Assembly: GCA_964544145.1 (NCBI GenBank)
Contig: CAZJAT010000020.1
Span: 1 to 32,327 of the forward strand
Direction of reading: 5' to 3'
Length of the DNA stretch: 32,327 nt
DNA from: CAZJAT01 sp964544145
GTDB taxonomy: Bacteria; Hydrothermota; 32-111
Both the position numbers and the translations under genes were made by a program. This document shows, piece after piece, positions 9,901 through 17,416 of the stretch. The first letter of the stretch is position 1, and each line of letters opens with the position of its first letter. Below the pieces are notes generated by a model. That model did not search any database, was not told the origin of the DNA, and saw only the letters and a list, made by a program, of their open reading frames with translations.

Positions 9901-10418
9901 AAATAATTATCCTTTCCAAAAAGGTCTCTGTAATATTCAGCAGCTTTTTTAGCTCCATTGTAATCATTGTCAAGTATGAGACGCTGTACTTCACCGCCTC
10001 TGCAAGCACTGAGGCATATCAAACCTTCGCTGTTTTTTTCAAGCAAATTTTTATCAATACGCGGTCTATAATGAAAACCTTTGATAAATGCTTCTGATGA
10101 TAATTTATATAAATTCTTCAATCCGATTTCATTCTTTGCAAGCAGAACAAGATGGTAATTTTTCACTTTTTGTTTGTTTTTGTCAGTATCATCCAGAGGA
10201 AAAGGCGAAAGATAAAACTCCTCTCCAATAATTGGTTTTATACCGTGCTTTACTGCCTGTTCATAAAATTCAATAGCACCATAGAGATTACCATGGTCTG
10301 TTATTGCCAGGGATTTCATGTTGAGATCTGATGCTAATGTGATTAATTTTCTTATATTATTTACTCCATCAAGTAGTGAATATTCAGTATGGACATGAAG
10401 ATGTGTAAAATTATTCAT
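6987..10418 (-). CDS. dnaE: DNA polymerase III subunit alpha (DnaE)
   Basis: The replicative polymerase catalytic subunit, about 1143 aa. It opens with the PHP domain (HLHVHTEYSLLDG), continues into the polymerase core (SIGPGRGSAAGSL; catalytic PDVDIDVSD), and has the characteristic YGFNKSHGTAYAFLSYQTAYLKAHYP. A helix-hairpin-helix region and a C-terminal OB-fold follow (about 970-1050, IVMIGIVNNIQKKKARRGG). The usual PHP metal ligands all appear present: H-x-H near the start, the D and H of ITDHGN, E of GEEFYL, H of YHLVLL, C of LSACRG, and D and H of NDVHYL. This suggests a metal-binding, possibly proofreading, PHP domain. The longest frame starts at GTG 10436, but AGGAG sits 5 nt before the ATG at 10418, just ahead of the conserved NNFTHLHVH, so that start is preferred. 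It overlaps the corC-like stop by 8 bases. Confidence 0.97.
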   Translation of the reverse strand: MNNFTHLHVHTEYSLLDGVNNIRKLITLASDLNMKSLAITDHGNLYGAIEFYEQAVKHGIKPIIGEEFYLSPFPLDDTDKNKQKVKNYHLVLLAKNEIGLKNLYKLSSEAFIKGFHYRPRIDKNLLEKNSEGLICLSACRGGEVQRLILDNDYNGAKKAAEYYRDLFGKDNYFLELMRIGLSDDNKIIEEQVKIAEELGIEYVATNDVHYLTKDDSIVHEVLLCVQTGRTMSDEDRWKFPTQEFYLKSHEEMKELFSDLPKAIENSVKIADMCNIIIDISGKNFKMPRVDIDPAFNNENEFLEHIASKGLKSKFGDNPSKEIMKRYKYELSVIQKMNYAGYFIIIHDLIDMAKKHHISIGPGRGSAAGSLILYLLDITQVNPLEYGLFFERFLNPERISMPDVDIDVSDKDRDKLLDLLSEKYNPDNVSLIATFGTLKTRQVFTDVARVFEVEPSEVKKLTKRMPENTSLKDVIEESEEFKKLYKENSVYNKIINIALQLENNVRHVSKHAAGVVITPGPTTDYAPVWRPYDEKLSITQFEKDALEKIGLVKMDLLGLRTLSVIDNTVNLLKKKNIDVNIQALEFNDEKTFKLIKEAKTAGVFQLESTGMRSFIRRYMPDDFDDIIKIISFYRPGPMAGDQMSQIVKKKNNKEPVTYDHPILEKTLKETFGHIIYQEQVMAIANEMAGFSFAKADILRKAMSKKKHDLMNKYEKEFVDGAGKKNIKKQDALAIFEKIAKFAEYGFNKSHGTAYAFLSYQTAYLKAHYPHEFMASTINSYLGTIKKVVKYIEETKAMNIPIKQPDINKSDFEVIPEDEALRLGLGIIKNVGQNAVINIIESRSDGQYTSFYDFLLKVDLRTVNKKSIESLIKSGAFDSLGIERYILWENLSEIMNRAESEKKKKENGMISLFGEAEADDWETALKVDNKWDKEQLLNYEFEVLEFFISGHPLEKYKEIYHSVVSHTLDDFNDLDADSKIVMIGIVNNIQKKKARRGGNYALFRLFTMEGYISCTIFNETLDKYSDILLKDNALIIIGKTAKDDDKSLPKIIVEKMLPLIDIKQYISGINISMDINTLNDEMISDLVDFSSDNIGKNEIHFSVSDGNNELQAVSKKYHIALNRQNYKKLEDIFGEGNIKYIFKQF

Positions 10419-11220
10419 CATTTCTCCTGAGGTCACGAATTAAAATATTGTGAATTCTTGTTTTAATAATATCTGTTATTGTAAATTGAATATTGTTTAT
10501 GGTAACGATTTCATTCTTATGAGGTATATGTTCCAGCTCGGATAGTATCATTCCGCCCACTGAGTTGATGTTTTCATATGCAAATGAAGTGTTGAGAATT
10601 TCATTTAACTCATCTAAATCCATCTTTGCATTTACAATATAAGTATCCTCTCCCAGTTCCGTAAACATTGATTCCTCTTTATCAAGCTCATCCTGCAGTT
10701 CCCCGACTATTTCCTCAATAATATCCTCCATTGTAATAAGACCTGCAACGCCTCCGTATTCATCTATTACAATACCTATTGATATCTTCATTTTCTGGAA
10801 TTCGCGCAGTGTTGAAAGTACAGGTTTTGTTTCAGGTATAAAATATGGTGCCCTTATAATCTCTACGGCTTTCATATCCGGATTATTCTGTATAAATTTC
10901 AGTATATCATTGCCATTTATAATACCAATAATATTATCCAGTTTTTTATGATAAACAGGTATTCTGGATTTTGACATGTTTATCATTATTTCCACAATCT
11001 CCTCAATTGAAGTATTATAAGAACATGTCACCATATCAACTCGGGGAATCATAATCTCTCTTATCAGGGTATCTTCAAGGTCAAATATTGAATCAATGAG
11101 TTCTTCCTCATCATCACTGATTATCTTCCTGTCCTTGGAACTGGATATCATTTCCCGTAAGGTTTCTTCATTGTCAGGTGTTTTTTTACTGAATAAATTT
11201 AAAAACCTATCTATTATCAT
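10411..11220 (-). CDS. CorC/HlyC-like CBS-domain protein
   Basis: A soluble protein of about 269 aa. An acidic N-terminal linker is followed by the motif REIMIPRVDMV, which opens the CBS pair of the CorC/YfjD family. Two CBS domains follow (about residues 60-180, with IDEYGGVAGLITMEDIIEEIVGEL closing the second). Last comes a transporter-associated CorC_HlyC domain (about 195-265). Family members are tied to magnesium/cobalt efflux or to membrane transporters bearing a DUF21 domain. This protein has no membrane part, so it is the short CorC type (function inferred). The longest frame begins at GTG 11232; ATG at 11220 has a better-placed Shine-Dalgarno (AAAGG). It overlaps the DUF502 gene before it and the dnaE gene after it. 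Confidence 0.85.
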   Translation of the reverse strand: MIIDRFLNLFSKKTPDNEETLREMISSSKDRKIISDDEEELIDSIFDLEDTLIREIMIPRVDMVTCSYNTSIEEIVEIMINMSKSRIPVYHKKLDNIIGIINGNDILKFIQNNPDMKAVEIIRAPYFIPETKPVLSTLREFQKMKISIGIVIDEYGGVAGLITMEDIIEEIVGELQDELDKEESMFTELGEDTYIVNAKMDLDELNEILNTSFAYENINSVGGMILSELEHIPHKNEIVTINNIQFTITDIIKTRIHNILIRDLRRNDE

Positions 11221-11824
11221 TATTGATTTCACCTTTTCTTGAAAACACCATTCCGCTTGATACTATCAGTTTCAAGCCTTCTTCAACAGTCAGATCTGTA
11301 GCTTGCGTATCTTCTTCTGCTATGATTGAAAAGAATCCGCCTGTGGGATTGGGGCTTGTAGGTACAAATACAGTAACAGCATCCTTTCCATTTATTTTCC
11401 ATTTTTTTTCAGATGTAACAAATGCCACAGTGAATTGCCCTTTATGTAAAAATTCAATCATCACTACCCTTGAAAAACTGGATTTATTGAGAAAAAGAGT
11501 GTCTGTTAATTCCTTTGCTGAAGTGTATATATTCTTAATAACAGGTGTATTTCTCAGAATCCTGCCCGGAATATCAAAAACATATTTTCCAACAATATTT
11601 GAACCTATGAAACCGATTATAATAATAATCAGCAAGGAGATAATTACACCGATAAGGTCAATTACAACAATGGGAAGAGATTGAAGATAGGGAACATTAA
11701 CAAATATTTTTTCCCAAATACCGCCTATCCTGTTGACTATGAATATAACAAGGAGAATCGTGACAGCAAGCGGTACAAGAAAGATAAGTCCTGATAAGAA
11801 ATAATTTTTAATTTTATTTTTCAT
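11207..11824 (-). CDS. DUF502 family membrane protein
   Basis: A 205-aa protein with two N-terminal membrane helices (about 9-31 and 52-75) and a small soluble domain. The family marks are clear: GRILRNTPVIKNIYTSAKEL after the helices, then VTVFVPTSPNPTGGFFSIIAEED, then a closing LTVEEGLKLIVSSGM. DUF502 proteins are widespread in bacteria and plants; their biochemical role is not established. The start ATG is one base after the peptidase stop, with GAGG 4 nt upstream inside the last peptidase codons. The next gene (CorC-like) overlaps its end, so the trio looks co-translated. Confidence 0.85.
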   Translation of the reverse strand: MKNKIKNYFLSGLIFLVPLAVTILLVIFIVNRIGGIWEKIFVNVPYLQSLPIVVIDLIGVIISLLIIIIIGFIGSNIVGKYVFDIPGRILRNTPVIKNIYTSAKELTDTLFLNKSSFSRVVMIEFLHKGQFTVAFVTSEKKWKINGKDAVTVFVPTSPNPTGGFFSIIAEEDTQATDLTVEEGLKLIVSSGMVFSRKGEINNDNR

Positions 11825-11825
11825 A

Positions 11826-14800
11826 TTACCTCATAAATATTATTTTGTCAGAGTAGATTCTTCCGTTTCCTTTAAATTTCACGAAGTATATACCTGAAGC
11901 GAGATCTGTGAAATATACTGTTTTAGTGCCATTAGAGAGAATATCCTCAGAAGATATTATTCTTCCATCAATACTATATATATACATGGTCATTTCGCCG
12001 TCAACCCTGTTTATTGAATATGTGACTGATTCATTGATAACAGCAGGTGAATTCCTTAGAATTGAAAAGTCAAAATCACTACCTATTCCGGTATCAGGCG
12101 CAGTGAACGTATATAATGGTTTCACTATTATATTATTTATAAATACACCACGCATTTCAATATCCCTGTCTGAAATAAAATGCAGCATCAGCTTAGCAAA
12201 GGCGGGTGTATGATAATTAAGTTGATATGTCATCCACCCGGAATATTCAATGGATTTATTGAGTGCTCCGCCCGAGCTTATGAAATCAATTACCGATGTG
12301 TCGCTGTCTGATACGAGCTTTACAAACAGGCCGTCAACATCATAGATAAAACCGCTGGAATCAGACTCAAGTGTCGGGAAAGAAAAATTAATATACATTG
12401 AGCAAATGGTTTCAGGAAGAATGATGAATGAATCAGAATATGCTTTTTCATTCATATTACTAAGATACATGCTGTCATTGCCGCAATGCAGCGTGGAGTC
12501 ATCTGTTATAATCCAATTGGATGAGTGAAACGGCCACTTCAGAAAACCAGATGAGAAATCATCAATAAAAGTGAAACTTGAATTAGCAGTATAGCATGTG
12601 TCGCTGCCTATAAGACCAGAGGGTGAATTTATATCACAGATAAATTTAAGATATGGTGTGTCAGCTGAAGGAGTCATGCAGATACTGAAAGTAAATGCTG
12701 AATCAAGTGATGTAATTGCAAATGTATCTATATGTGATTCAATATACATATGAAGTGAACATATCTCGGATTCTACATACAAAGGATTTTCCACTGTTAC
12801 CAGAAAATTACTGCCAGTATATATAATTGAAGATATAAATGAAGGATTTTTGTTTATATTAATTGTATATGTATAATTATCTGTGCTCGTATTTACTGAA
12901 TCACGGATGTTTACAGTATCAATGCCGTAGAATGAAGGTGTATAATCAATCAGCAGGGTATCTCCTCCATTGATAGTAAATGATGTATCAATAAAGGACG
13001 AATTCAGTGTTATTTCATGAGCAAAAATATCACAATTAAGAATCTCCAGCAAAGAAGTGTAATTTGCATAGATATCTTCATAATTAAGAAAGATGAATCT
13101 GCTTACAGGTGTTGTATCAACAAAGAATGAATCCATATATGTTAGATAATTCACTTTAGAAACAGTCATAAAATTATAATTATTGAATTCTCCCTGCATA
13201 GAGACAAATCCATTTTTGTCAGTGTACTGCATATCAATAACACTGTCATTGCTCAATGCAATTCTGACATTCTCAACAGGCAAACTGTTTTTGTCAGTAA
13301 TACTGAACTCAATCCTGTTGCCTGAAATTGTTCTATTAATAAATAATGAGTCAGGGGTTTGGGTGTGAATTGACAGTGATGGGTCTCCGAATAAATTGAG
13401 TTGATATAAATGCCATCTGTAGAGATTTGTATTATTGCTGTAAGGTGCGTATATCTCCTTTAATCTGCGCAGCAGCACACCTACTCGCTTATCATCTTCG
13501 CTGAAGAGCAATTTAAAAAATTGATAGTCAAAAATATCTGATACGCCCCAGCCGGGATAACCCGGTGCGCCCCATCCATAACGGGAATTTGTTATTATTG
13601 CGACAGCTCCTCCCAGAGGTGATGCCTGCATGCAAAGAGAAAAATTCCTCAGATCCACTGCTCTGTCAAATGCGCCCACCCAGCATCCTATAGAGTAGAA
13701 AAGGCCAGTCTTATTGCCATTTGTCAATCCCAATGCATCCCAGGTTGATATTGCGGTCATACTATCTACCCAGACACCCTTATATGAACCATGGCCTGCA
13801 TGATTGATTATACCATAACCCATATCAATAGAATCAATGATATCTGCATCACCGGAGTGGCCTAAATATTCATAGAATGATTTTATATGAAAATCAGCAG
13901 GTATTATATCATTTTTAATCATATCTTTTGAAATGCCGCCCGGTGTGAATGGAGGATTCCATAATATCATTCCAAGGAATAATCCTCTATTAAGCTGTTC
14001 TGTCTCGCCTGTCATCTCATAGGATATTGTCCTGTCTATGACGGGGGTGGGTCCATGCAATGTACCTTCAAAGAGCATCCTTCCTATATTTATATCAGCA
14101 TATAAGTCAGCATTGTCATTCAATTCACCATAAGTGTTATCTCCATCTGCATTGAAATTGCCATCAAGATTGGAATAATAGATATCTGCAGGGATACTGT
14201 CTTCATCAGTATAAAATCCTGCTCCGCATTCCATTGAAAACATCTTCCGCACAGGAACCATGGTTGAATCACCTGCAAGCAGCAGAAAATCAAAATGATT
14301 TACAGTGTATTCTGATATAATAAAATTACGGATTTTTTCTTGAATATCAATGCCTGATGAAATGGAATCAATATGCTCAACAGTATAAACAAGGGTCCTG
14401 TATCCCATACGCTTTTTCCAATCGGCAAAACGAATTAAAGCAGTATCATATTCTGATGAACATATTATCAAATAATCATAAAGGGGTTCAGTTTTAATCT
14501 GTGCTACAGGTTCAATGTTATAATCAATAATAATATCTTGATAGAATATTGTCATGCTGCCGTTATATTCATAAGGAAAGAGCTTAATCATATGTCCGGT
14601 ACCAGGATATTCAATACTTGGTTTCAGGTTATTCTTAAAAATTTCAGGGGTTTGCTTCTCAAAAGGATATGATAGCGGGGAATTGCCTGAAAATGCAAAC
14701 ACAGGAGAAAAAATTGTGTCCGGATTAATGAATTCTGCAGATTCAATATGGATATTTCCCCTCATATTCCCAAGATTAATAAAATAATAAGGCAATGCTG

Positions 14801-14936
14801 TTAAGGATGAATTGTCCAGAATGGGTTGATTATCACTAATATGTATGATATTTGACTCAGAAAATGCAGTAATTGTACAAATCAACAGAATGAAGAGTGT
14901 TAATAACTTCTTATGAATGTTCCGCAAGATTGACAT
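11826..14936 (-). CDS. Secreted C25 (gingipain-family) cysteine peptidase with T9SS C-terminal domain
   Basis: A 1036-aa exported protein. It has a signal peptide (about 1-26), an N-terminal beta-rich region, and a C25 catalytic domain (about 150-535). YDYLIICSSEYD and DFLLLAGDST lead to the His motif NHAGHGS (H382) and the Cys motif YSIGCWVGAFD (C418), the same order and similar spacing as in gingipains. LYRWHLYQLNLFGDPSLSI closes the domain. Beta-sandwich regions follow. The tail from about 960 is a type A T9SS sorting domain: MYIYSIDGRIISSEDI, then LASGIYFVKFKGN, then KIIFMR at the very end. The tail marks it as a T9SS cargo, so it is not expected to be the PorU sortase, although PorU is also a C25 member. 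A strong Shine-Dalgarno (GAGGGG) precedes the ATG. The gene starts inside the preceding one (37-base overlap). Confidence 0.9.
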   Translation of the reverse strand: MSILRNIHKKLLTLFILLICTITAFSESNIIHISDNQPILDNSSLTALPYYFINLGNMRGNIHIESAEFINPDTIFSPVFAFSGNSPLSYPFEKQTPEIFKNNLKPSIEYPGTGHMIKLFPYEYNGSMTIFYQDIIIDYNIEPVAQIKTEPLYDYLIICSSEYDTALIRFADWKKRMGYRTLVYTVEHIDSISSGIDIQEKIRNFIISEYTVNHFDFLLLAGDSTMVPVRKMFSMECGAGFYTDEDSIPADIYYSNLDGNFNADGDNTYGELNDNADLYADINIGRMLFEGTLHGPTPVIDRTISYEMTGETEQLNRGLFLGMILWNPPFTPGGISKDMIKNDIIPADFHIKSFYEYLGHSGDADIIDSIDMGYGIINHAGHGSYKGVWVDSMTAISTWDALGLTNGNKTGLFYSIGCWVGAFDRAVDLRNFSLCMQASPLGGAVAIITNSRYGWGAPGYPGWGVSDIFDYQFFKLLFSEDDKRVGVLLRRLKEIYAPYSNNTNLYRWHLYQLNLFGDPSLSIHTQTPDSLFINRTISGNRIEFSITDKNSLPVENVRIALSNDSVIDMQYTDKNGFVSMQGEFNNYNFMTVSKVNYLTYMDSFFVDTTPVSRFIFLNYEDIYANYTSLLEILNCDIFAHEITLNSSFIDTSFTINGGDTLLIDYTPSFYGIDTVNIRDSVNTSTDNYTYTININKNPSFISSIIYTGSNFLVTVENPLYVESEICSLHMYIESHIDTFAITSLDSAFTFSICMTPSADTPYLKFICDINSPSGLIGSDTCYTANSSFTFIDDFSSGFLKWPFHSSNWIITDDSTLHCGNDSMYLSNMNEKAYSDSFIILPETICSMYINFSFPTLESDSSGFIYDVDGLFVKLVSDSDTSVIDFISSGGALNKSIEYSGWMTYQLNYHTPAFAKLMLHFISDRDIEMRGVFINNIIVKPLYTFTAPDTGIGSDFDFSILRNSPAVINESVTYSINRVDGEMTMYIYSIDGRIISSEDILSNGTKTVYFTDLASGIYFVKFKGNGRIYSDKIIFMR

Positions 14937-16300
14937 TCTTTACCCCTCAGCAGACGATATATATATAAACCCTGTTTCAGATCAGGCATTAATCTGCTTA
15001 ATTTATTTATTTCCAATACGATTCTGCCTGTACCTATATCGCCTAAGTTAATTTGACCCATAAAATGACCATATATATCATATATATTTATATTATATTT
15101 ATTATATTCATTATTATCAACAATTTCAACAGTATAGAAATCTTTAAGTATTTCATTTCTATTCACAGATTCGTAGATGTCAGTGATTTTACGAATATAA
15201 TCCAAATTGATATTTTGAGGAGTGAAGAAACAATAAAACATGTTATCCTGTCTGATAATAACTGTCAATGAATCATAATCATTGCTGAAAACAGGGATTG
15301 TTCTCCTATCTTTATCAGGATTCAGATAATAAGGTATTGAATAAACGGTATCCAGTAATGAATAGTTTAAAAAGGAGTCGGCTTTTATTCCGTTAATGAT
15401 TATTGAATCATTAATAATATCGGATATGAATAGAAATACAAATGAATTACTGTTTTTCAGATTGTAAAACAGTGAATCAGCAAAGAATGCTTTATCATCA
15501 GGTATTATTGAAATATATTTCTTTTTATTAATAACATCACTCATATCATTGTAATATGTTGATATAATATCTGTATCAATATCATTTATCCTCTGAGCAT
15601 TTTCTGTTATGAATTTATAATTATTACTGTATAGAATGGACAGATTTTCTCTGTATGATGGTTTATAATCAATGCAGAATCCACATGCATTATAAACTGT
15701 ATCACTGTTATTATTAGCAAAATAGATTATATTTACATCATATGAGCCTGCATTAATGCTGTCTATAGCAAAGGCAAATGGGAAAAATCCGGATGAATAA
15801 TCAAATGGGATAAGCGAATCAACAGAGAATACAGTTGATGAGATATATGATGTTCTTTCAGCATTGAAAGCATTTATGATAATTGAATCAATACCATTAC
15901 CCGTCATTGTACTGCCTTGCCTGAACATCAATGTTCCCTTTAATGTATCAGACATGGAGAGATGTTTTTTCTTTATTGCTGCATTGAGAAAATCAGATGA
16001 TATCTGCACATATAGTGTGTCAAATCCTTCAATGGTTGAAAAGTAAATAGGTATCTTTATACCTGCAGTCAATGTAGATTTCAGTGTACCCAAATATACT
16101 CTGCTGCCCTGTGTAATGATGGAATATGAACTGAAGAATGATTTGTCAAAATCAATAGAATATCCGGGCAGATCTGAAATACCATAAAGATATATACGCT
16201 CACCGGCCTGTATCAGATGATTATACTCATCTGCAATATATGGTTTTGCATTTAAAAATAAGGTAATTGATAAAATCAGACAAATAATGATATTCTTCAC
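14900..16300 (-). CDS. Secreted beta-rich protein of unknown function with degenerate T9SS-like tail
   Basis: A 466-aa protein not matched to a named family. It has a signal peptide (about 1-18, ending LFLNAKP) and a long region of alternating short strands rich in Ser, Asp, Asn and Ile. The last 80 residues resemble a T9SS sorting domain: YNINIYDIYGHFMGQI, then LKQGLYIYRLLRGK. Instead of the usual lysine-rich final strand, it ends CQSCGTFIRSY with a CxxC pair. It starts with GTG, 6 nt after a TATAAT box and without a Shine-Dalgarno. Its last 37 bases overlap the start of the C25 peptidase, so the two are probably co-produced and may work together; this is inferred from layout only. It opens the long minus-strand gene run. 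Confidence 0.7.
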   Translation of the reverse strand: MKNIIICLILSITLFLNAKPYIADEYNHLIQAGERIYLYGISDLPGYSIDFDKSFFSSYSIITQGSRVYLGTLKSTLTAGIKIPIYFSTIEGFDTLYVQISSDFLNAAIKKKHLSMSDTLKGTLMFRQGSTMTGNGIDSIIINAFNAERTSYISSTVFSVDSLIPFDYSSGFFPFAFAIDSINAGSYDVNIIYFANNNSDTVYNACGFCIDYKPSYRENLSILYSNNYKFITENAQRINDIDTDIISTYYNDMSDVINKKKYISIIPDDKAFFADSLFYNLKNSNSFVFLFISDIINDSIIINGIKADSFLNYSLLDTVYSIPYYLNPDKDRRTIPVFSNDYDSLTVIIRQDNMFYCFFTPQNINLDYIRKITDIYESVNRNEILKDFYTVEIVDNNEYNKYNINIYDIYGHFMGQINLGDIGTGRIVLEINKLSRLMPDLKQGLYIYRLLRGKECQSCGTFIRSY

Positions 16301-16306
16301 ATTAGT

Positions 16307-16334
16307 ATTATAGTTTAATGAATAATTCAGTCAA
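16307..16334 (-). promoter_or_regulatory. Promoter giving a predicted leaderless mRNA
   Basis: On the minus strand, -35 TTGACT (16334-16329) and -10 TATAAT (16312-16307) are 16 nt apart. Six bases later comes the GTG start at 16300. Initiation at the usual distance would fall on or next to the start codon. No Shine-Dalgarno is present. This promoter would drive the eight-gene minus-strand run. Confidence 0.7.
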
Positions 16335-16442
16335 TATGGGAGCTGTATCTGATGCATTGGTTTCATTGTTTATTTTTGAAAAACAGAATAAAATAATTAA
16401 ACATTATAGATGTATAATTATTGGTGTTCTTATATATATGAG

Positions 16443-16471
16443 ACTTTTCTACTTTTCTATCCCCCGACCCT
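16443..16471. repeat. 29-nt direct repeat, copy 1
   Basis: A pyrimidine-rich 29-mer beginning ACTTTTCT and ending CCGACCCT. It matches copy 2 at 24 of 29 positions, counted by eye. The copies start 85 bases apart. Confidence 0.65.
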
Positions 16472-16527
16472 AGAAAAGATTTGATAGTTAAGGTGATGTA
16501 TAGCATTGCTTAACAATACAAATTTGT

Positions 16528-16556
16528 ACTTATCTATTTTTCTACACTCCGACCCT
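16528..16556. repeat. 29-nt direct repeat, copy 2
   Basis: Begins ACTTATCT and ends CCGACCCT, with five differences from copy 1. Its first base is also the last base of the palindrome TACAAATTTGTA (16517-16528). Confidence 0.65.
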
Positions 16557-16580
16557 CTGGATTTGTATGGTAGGAATAAT

Positions 16581-16610
16581 ATATAGGGCGCCTAATTAGG
16601 CACCCTATAT
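16581..16610. terminator. 30-nt palindrome, possible terminator of the barrel-like gene
   Basis: ATATAGGG pairs with CCCTATAT around an inner GCCTAATTAGGC palindrome, with one C/A mismatch. It lies about 60 bases beyond the stop of the minus-strand gene at 16669. A clear U-tract is missing on either strand, so termination is possible but an operator role is equally open. Confidence 0.45.
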
Positions 16611-16668
16611 TAATATTAAAAGTATATCTATTTGTCTGTTATATCAGAAATCCAAGAAAATAATACTA

Positions 16669-17328
16669 TCAATCATCTATCATACCAAAGAGGACTCCTA
16701 ATGAAGCGTCAATCCTAAGCGGGGTGTCATTTGGCCCATTCAATATATCCCCGCCATCAGTGAGTTCCCATGCCCATCCAAATCCATATGATACTCCACC
16801 CTTAATAGAGATGGATATCCAGTTCTTAAGCGGAATTATTGTGATAAGCGATATACCTGTTTCAAATCCTCCTCTGGTAACCTCTGAAACCCTGCCGGGG
16901 TTTACAATAAGGTCATCCATTGATACATTGAGCAGCGGTTTGGGAGTTAATTTCATTGATTCAGCTGTGGAACCCAATTTCCCTAATAAACCAAGATGAA
17001 AAATCTTCAAATCCCATAATCTGCCGAATTCAAAAGCACCTCCGCCTATGGAATGATAAATGGATAAACTGTCTGTTGCTATTGTCTGTGTAGCTCCATA
17101 TCCGTATCCGCCAAGTATAAAGCCGTCAATAATTGCATAACCGCAGCCGCCCATATTATAATGGATCTCATCAAGCTGTCCGCCTGTATTTGTCAGCAGA
17201 ATATTGTTTAAACCAGTGTAATCAACCTTATAATAACCAAAATGCGGGCCTCCCAGGCCCCCAGAAACCTCTGCTGTCAATGATAATGCCATTATCAAAA
17301 CTAGTGTTGTAATGTAAAACCTCTTCAT
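16669..17328 (-). CDS. Exported glycine-rich protein, probable small outer-membrane beta-barrel
   Basis: A 219-aa protein with a clear signal peptide (MKRFYITTLVLIMALSLTAEV). The body is rich in glycine and aromatic residues and has alternating strands: YAIIDGFILGGYGYGATQ, FEFGRLWDLKIFHLGLLGKLG, and WISISIKGGVSYGFGWAWEL. It ends in IDASLGVLFGMIDD. This is the texture of a small outer-membrane barrel or surface beta protein. No named family is recognised, and there is no T9SS tail. It has a strong Shine-Dalgarno (AAAGGAG, 5 nt). It lies 78 bases after the large T9SS-tail gene and may share its promoter; a pentanucleotide repeat sits in that gap. Confidence 0.65.
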   Translation of the reverse strand: MKRFYITTLVLIMALSLTAEVSGGLGGPHFGYYKVDYTGLNNILLTNTGGQLDEIHYNMGGCGYAIIDGFILGGYGYGATQTIATDSLSIYHSIGGGAFEFGRLWDLKIFHLGLLGKLGSTAESMKLTPKPLLNVSMDDLIVNPGRVSEVTRGGFETGISLITIIPLKNWISISIKGGVSYGFGWAWELTDGGDILNGPNDTPLRIDASLGVLFGMIDD

Positions 17329-17383
17329 AATATCTCCTTTGATATGTTTACATAATAATACGTAAAAATTATCTATTTATTTC

Positions 17384-17416
17384 ATTTTATTTTATTTTAT
17401 TTTATTTTATTTTATT
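17384..17416. repeat. ATTTT pentanucleotide microsatellite
   Basis: Six full copies of ATTTT plus a partial one. The run lies in the gap upstream of the barrel-like gene (start 17328) and includes the last lysine codon and TAA stop of the T9SS-tail gene (stop at 17407-17409). Confidence 0.85.

Larger units (their letters stand above)
16301..16668. other. Intergenic region with repeats and palindromes
   Basis: There is no gene in these 368 bases. The right-hand part holds a 30-nt palindrome (16581-16610) just past the end of the barrel-like gene. In the middle are two copies of a 29-nt repeat separated by a hairpin (GTTAAG at 16487-16492 with CTTAAC at 16509-16514) and a perfect 12-bp palindrome (TACAAATTTGTA, 16517-16528). 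The left end carries the promoter of the gene that starts at 16300. Confidence 0.6.

Noticed and set aside
14900..14936. Frameshift joining the 466-aa protein and the C25 peptidase into one gene
   Set aside because: The peptidase has its own strong Shine-Dalgarno, start codon and signal peptide, and the first protein ends with a tail-like domain. The overlap is better read as two coupled genes.
16443..16556. CRISPR-like reading of the 29-nt repeats
   Set aside because: Only two imperfect copies, and the 56-base interval contains its own palindromes. No cas genes are nearby.
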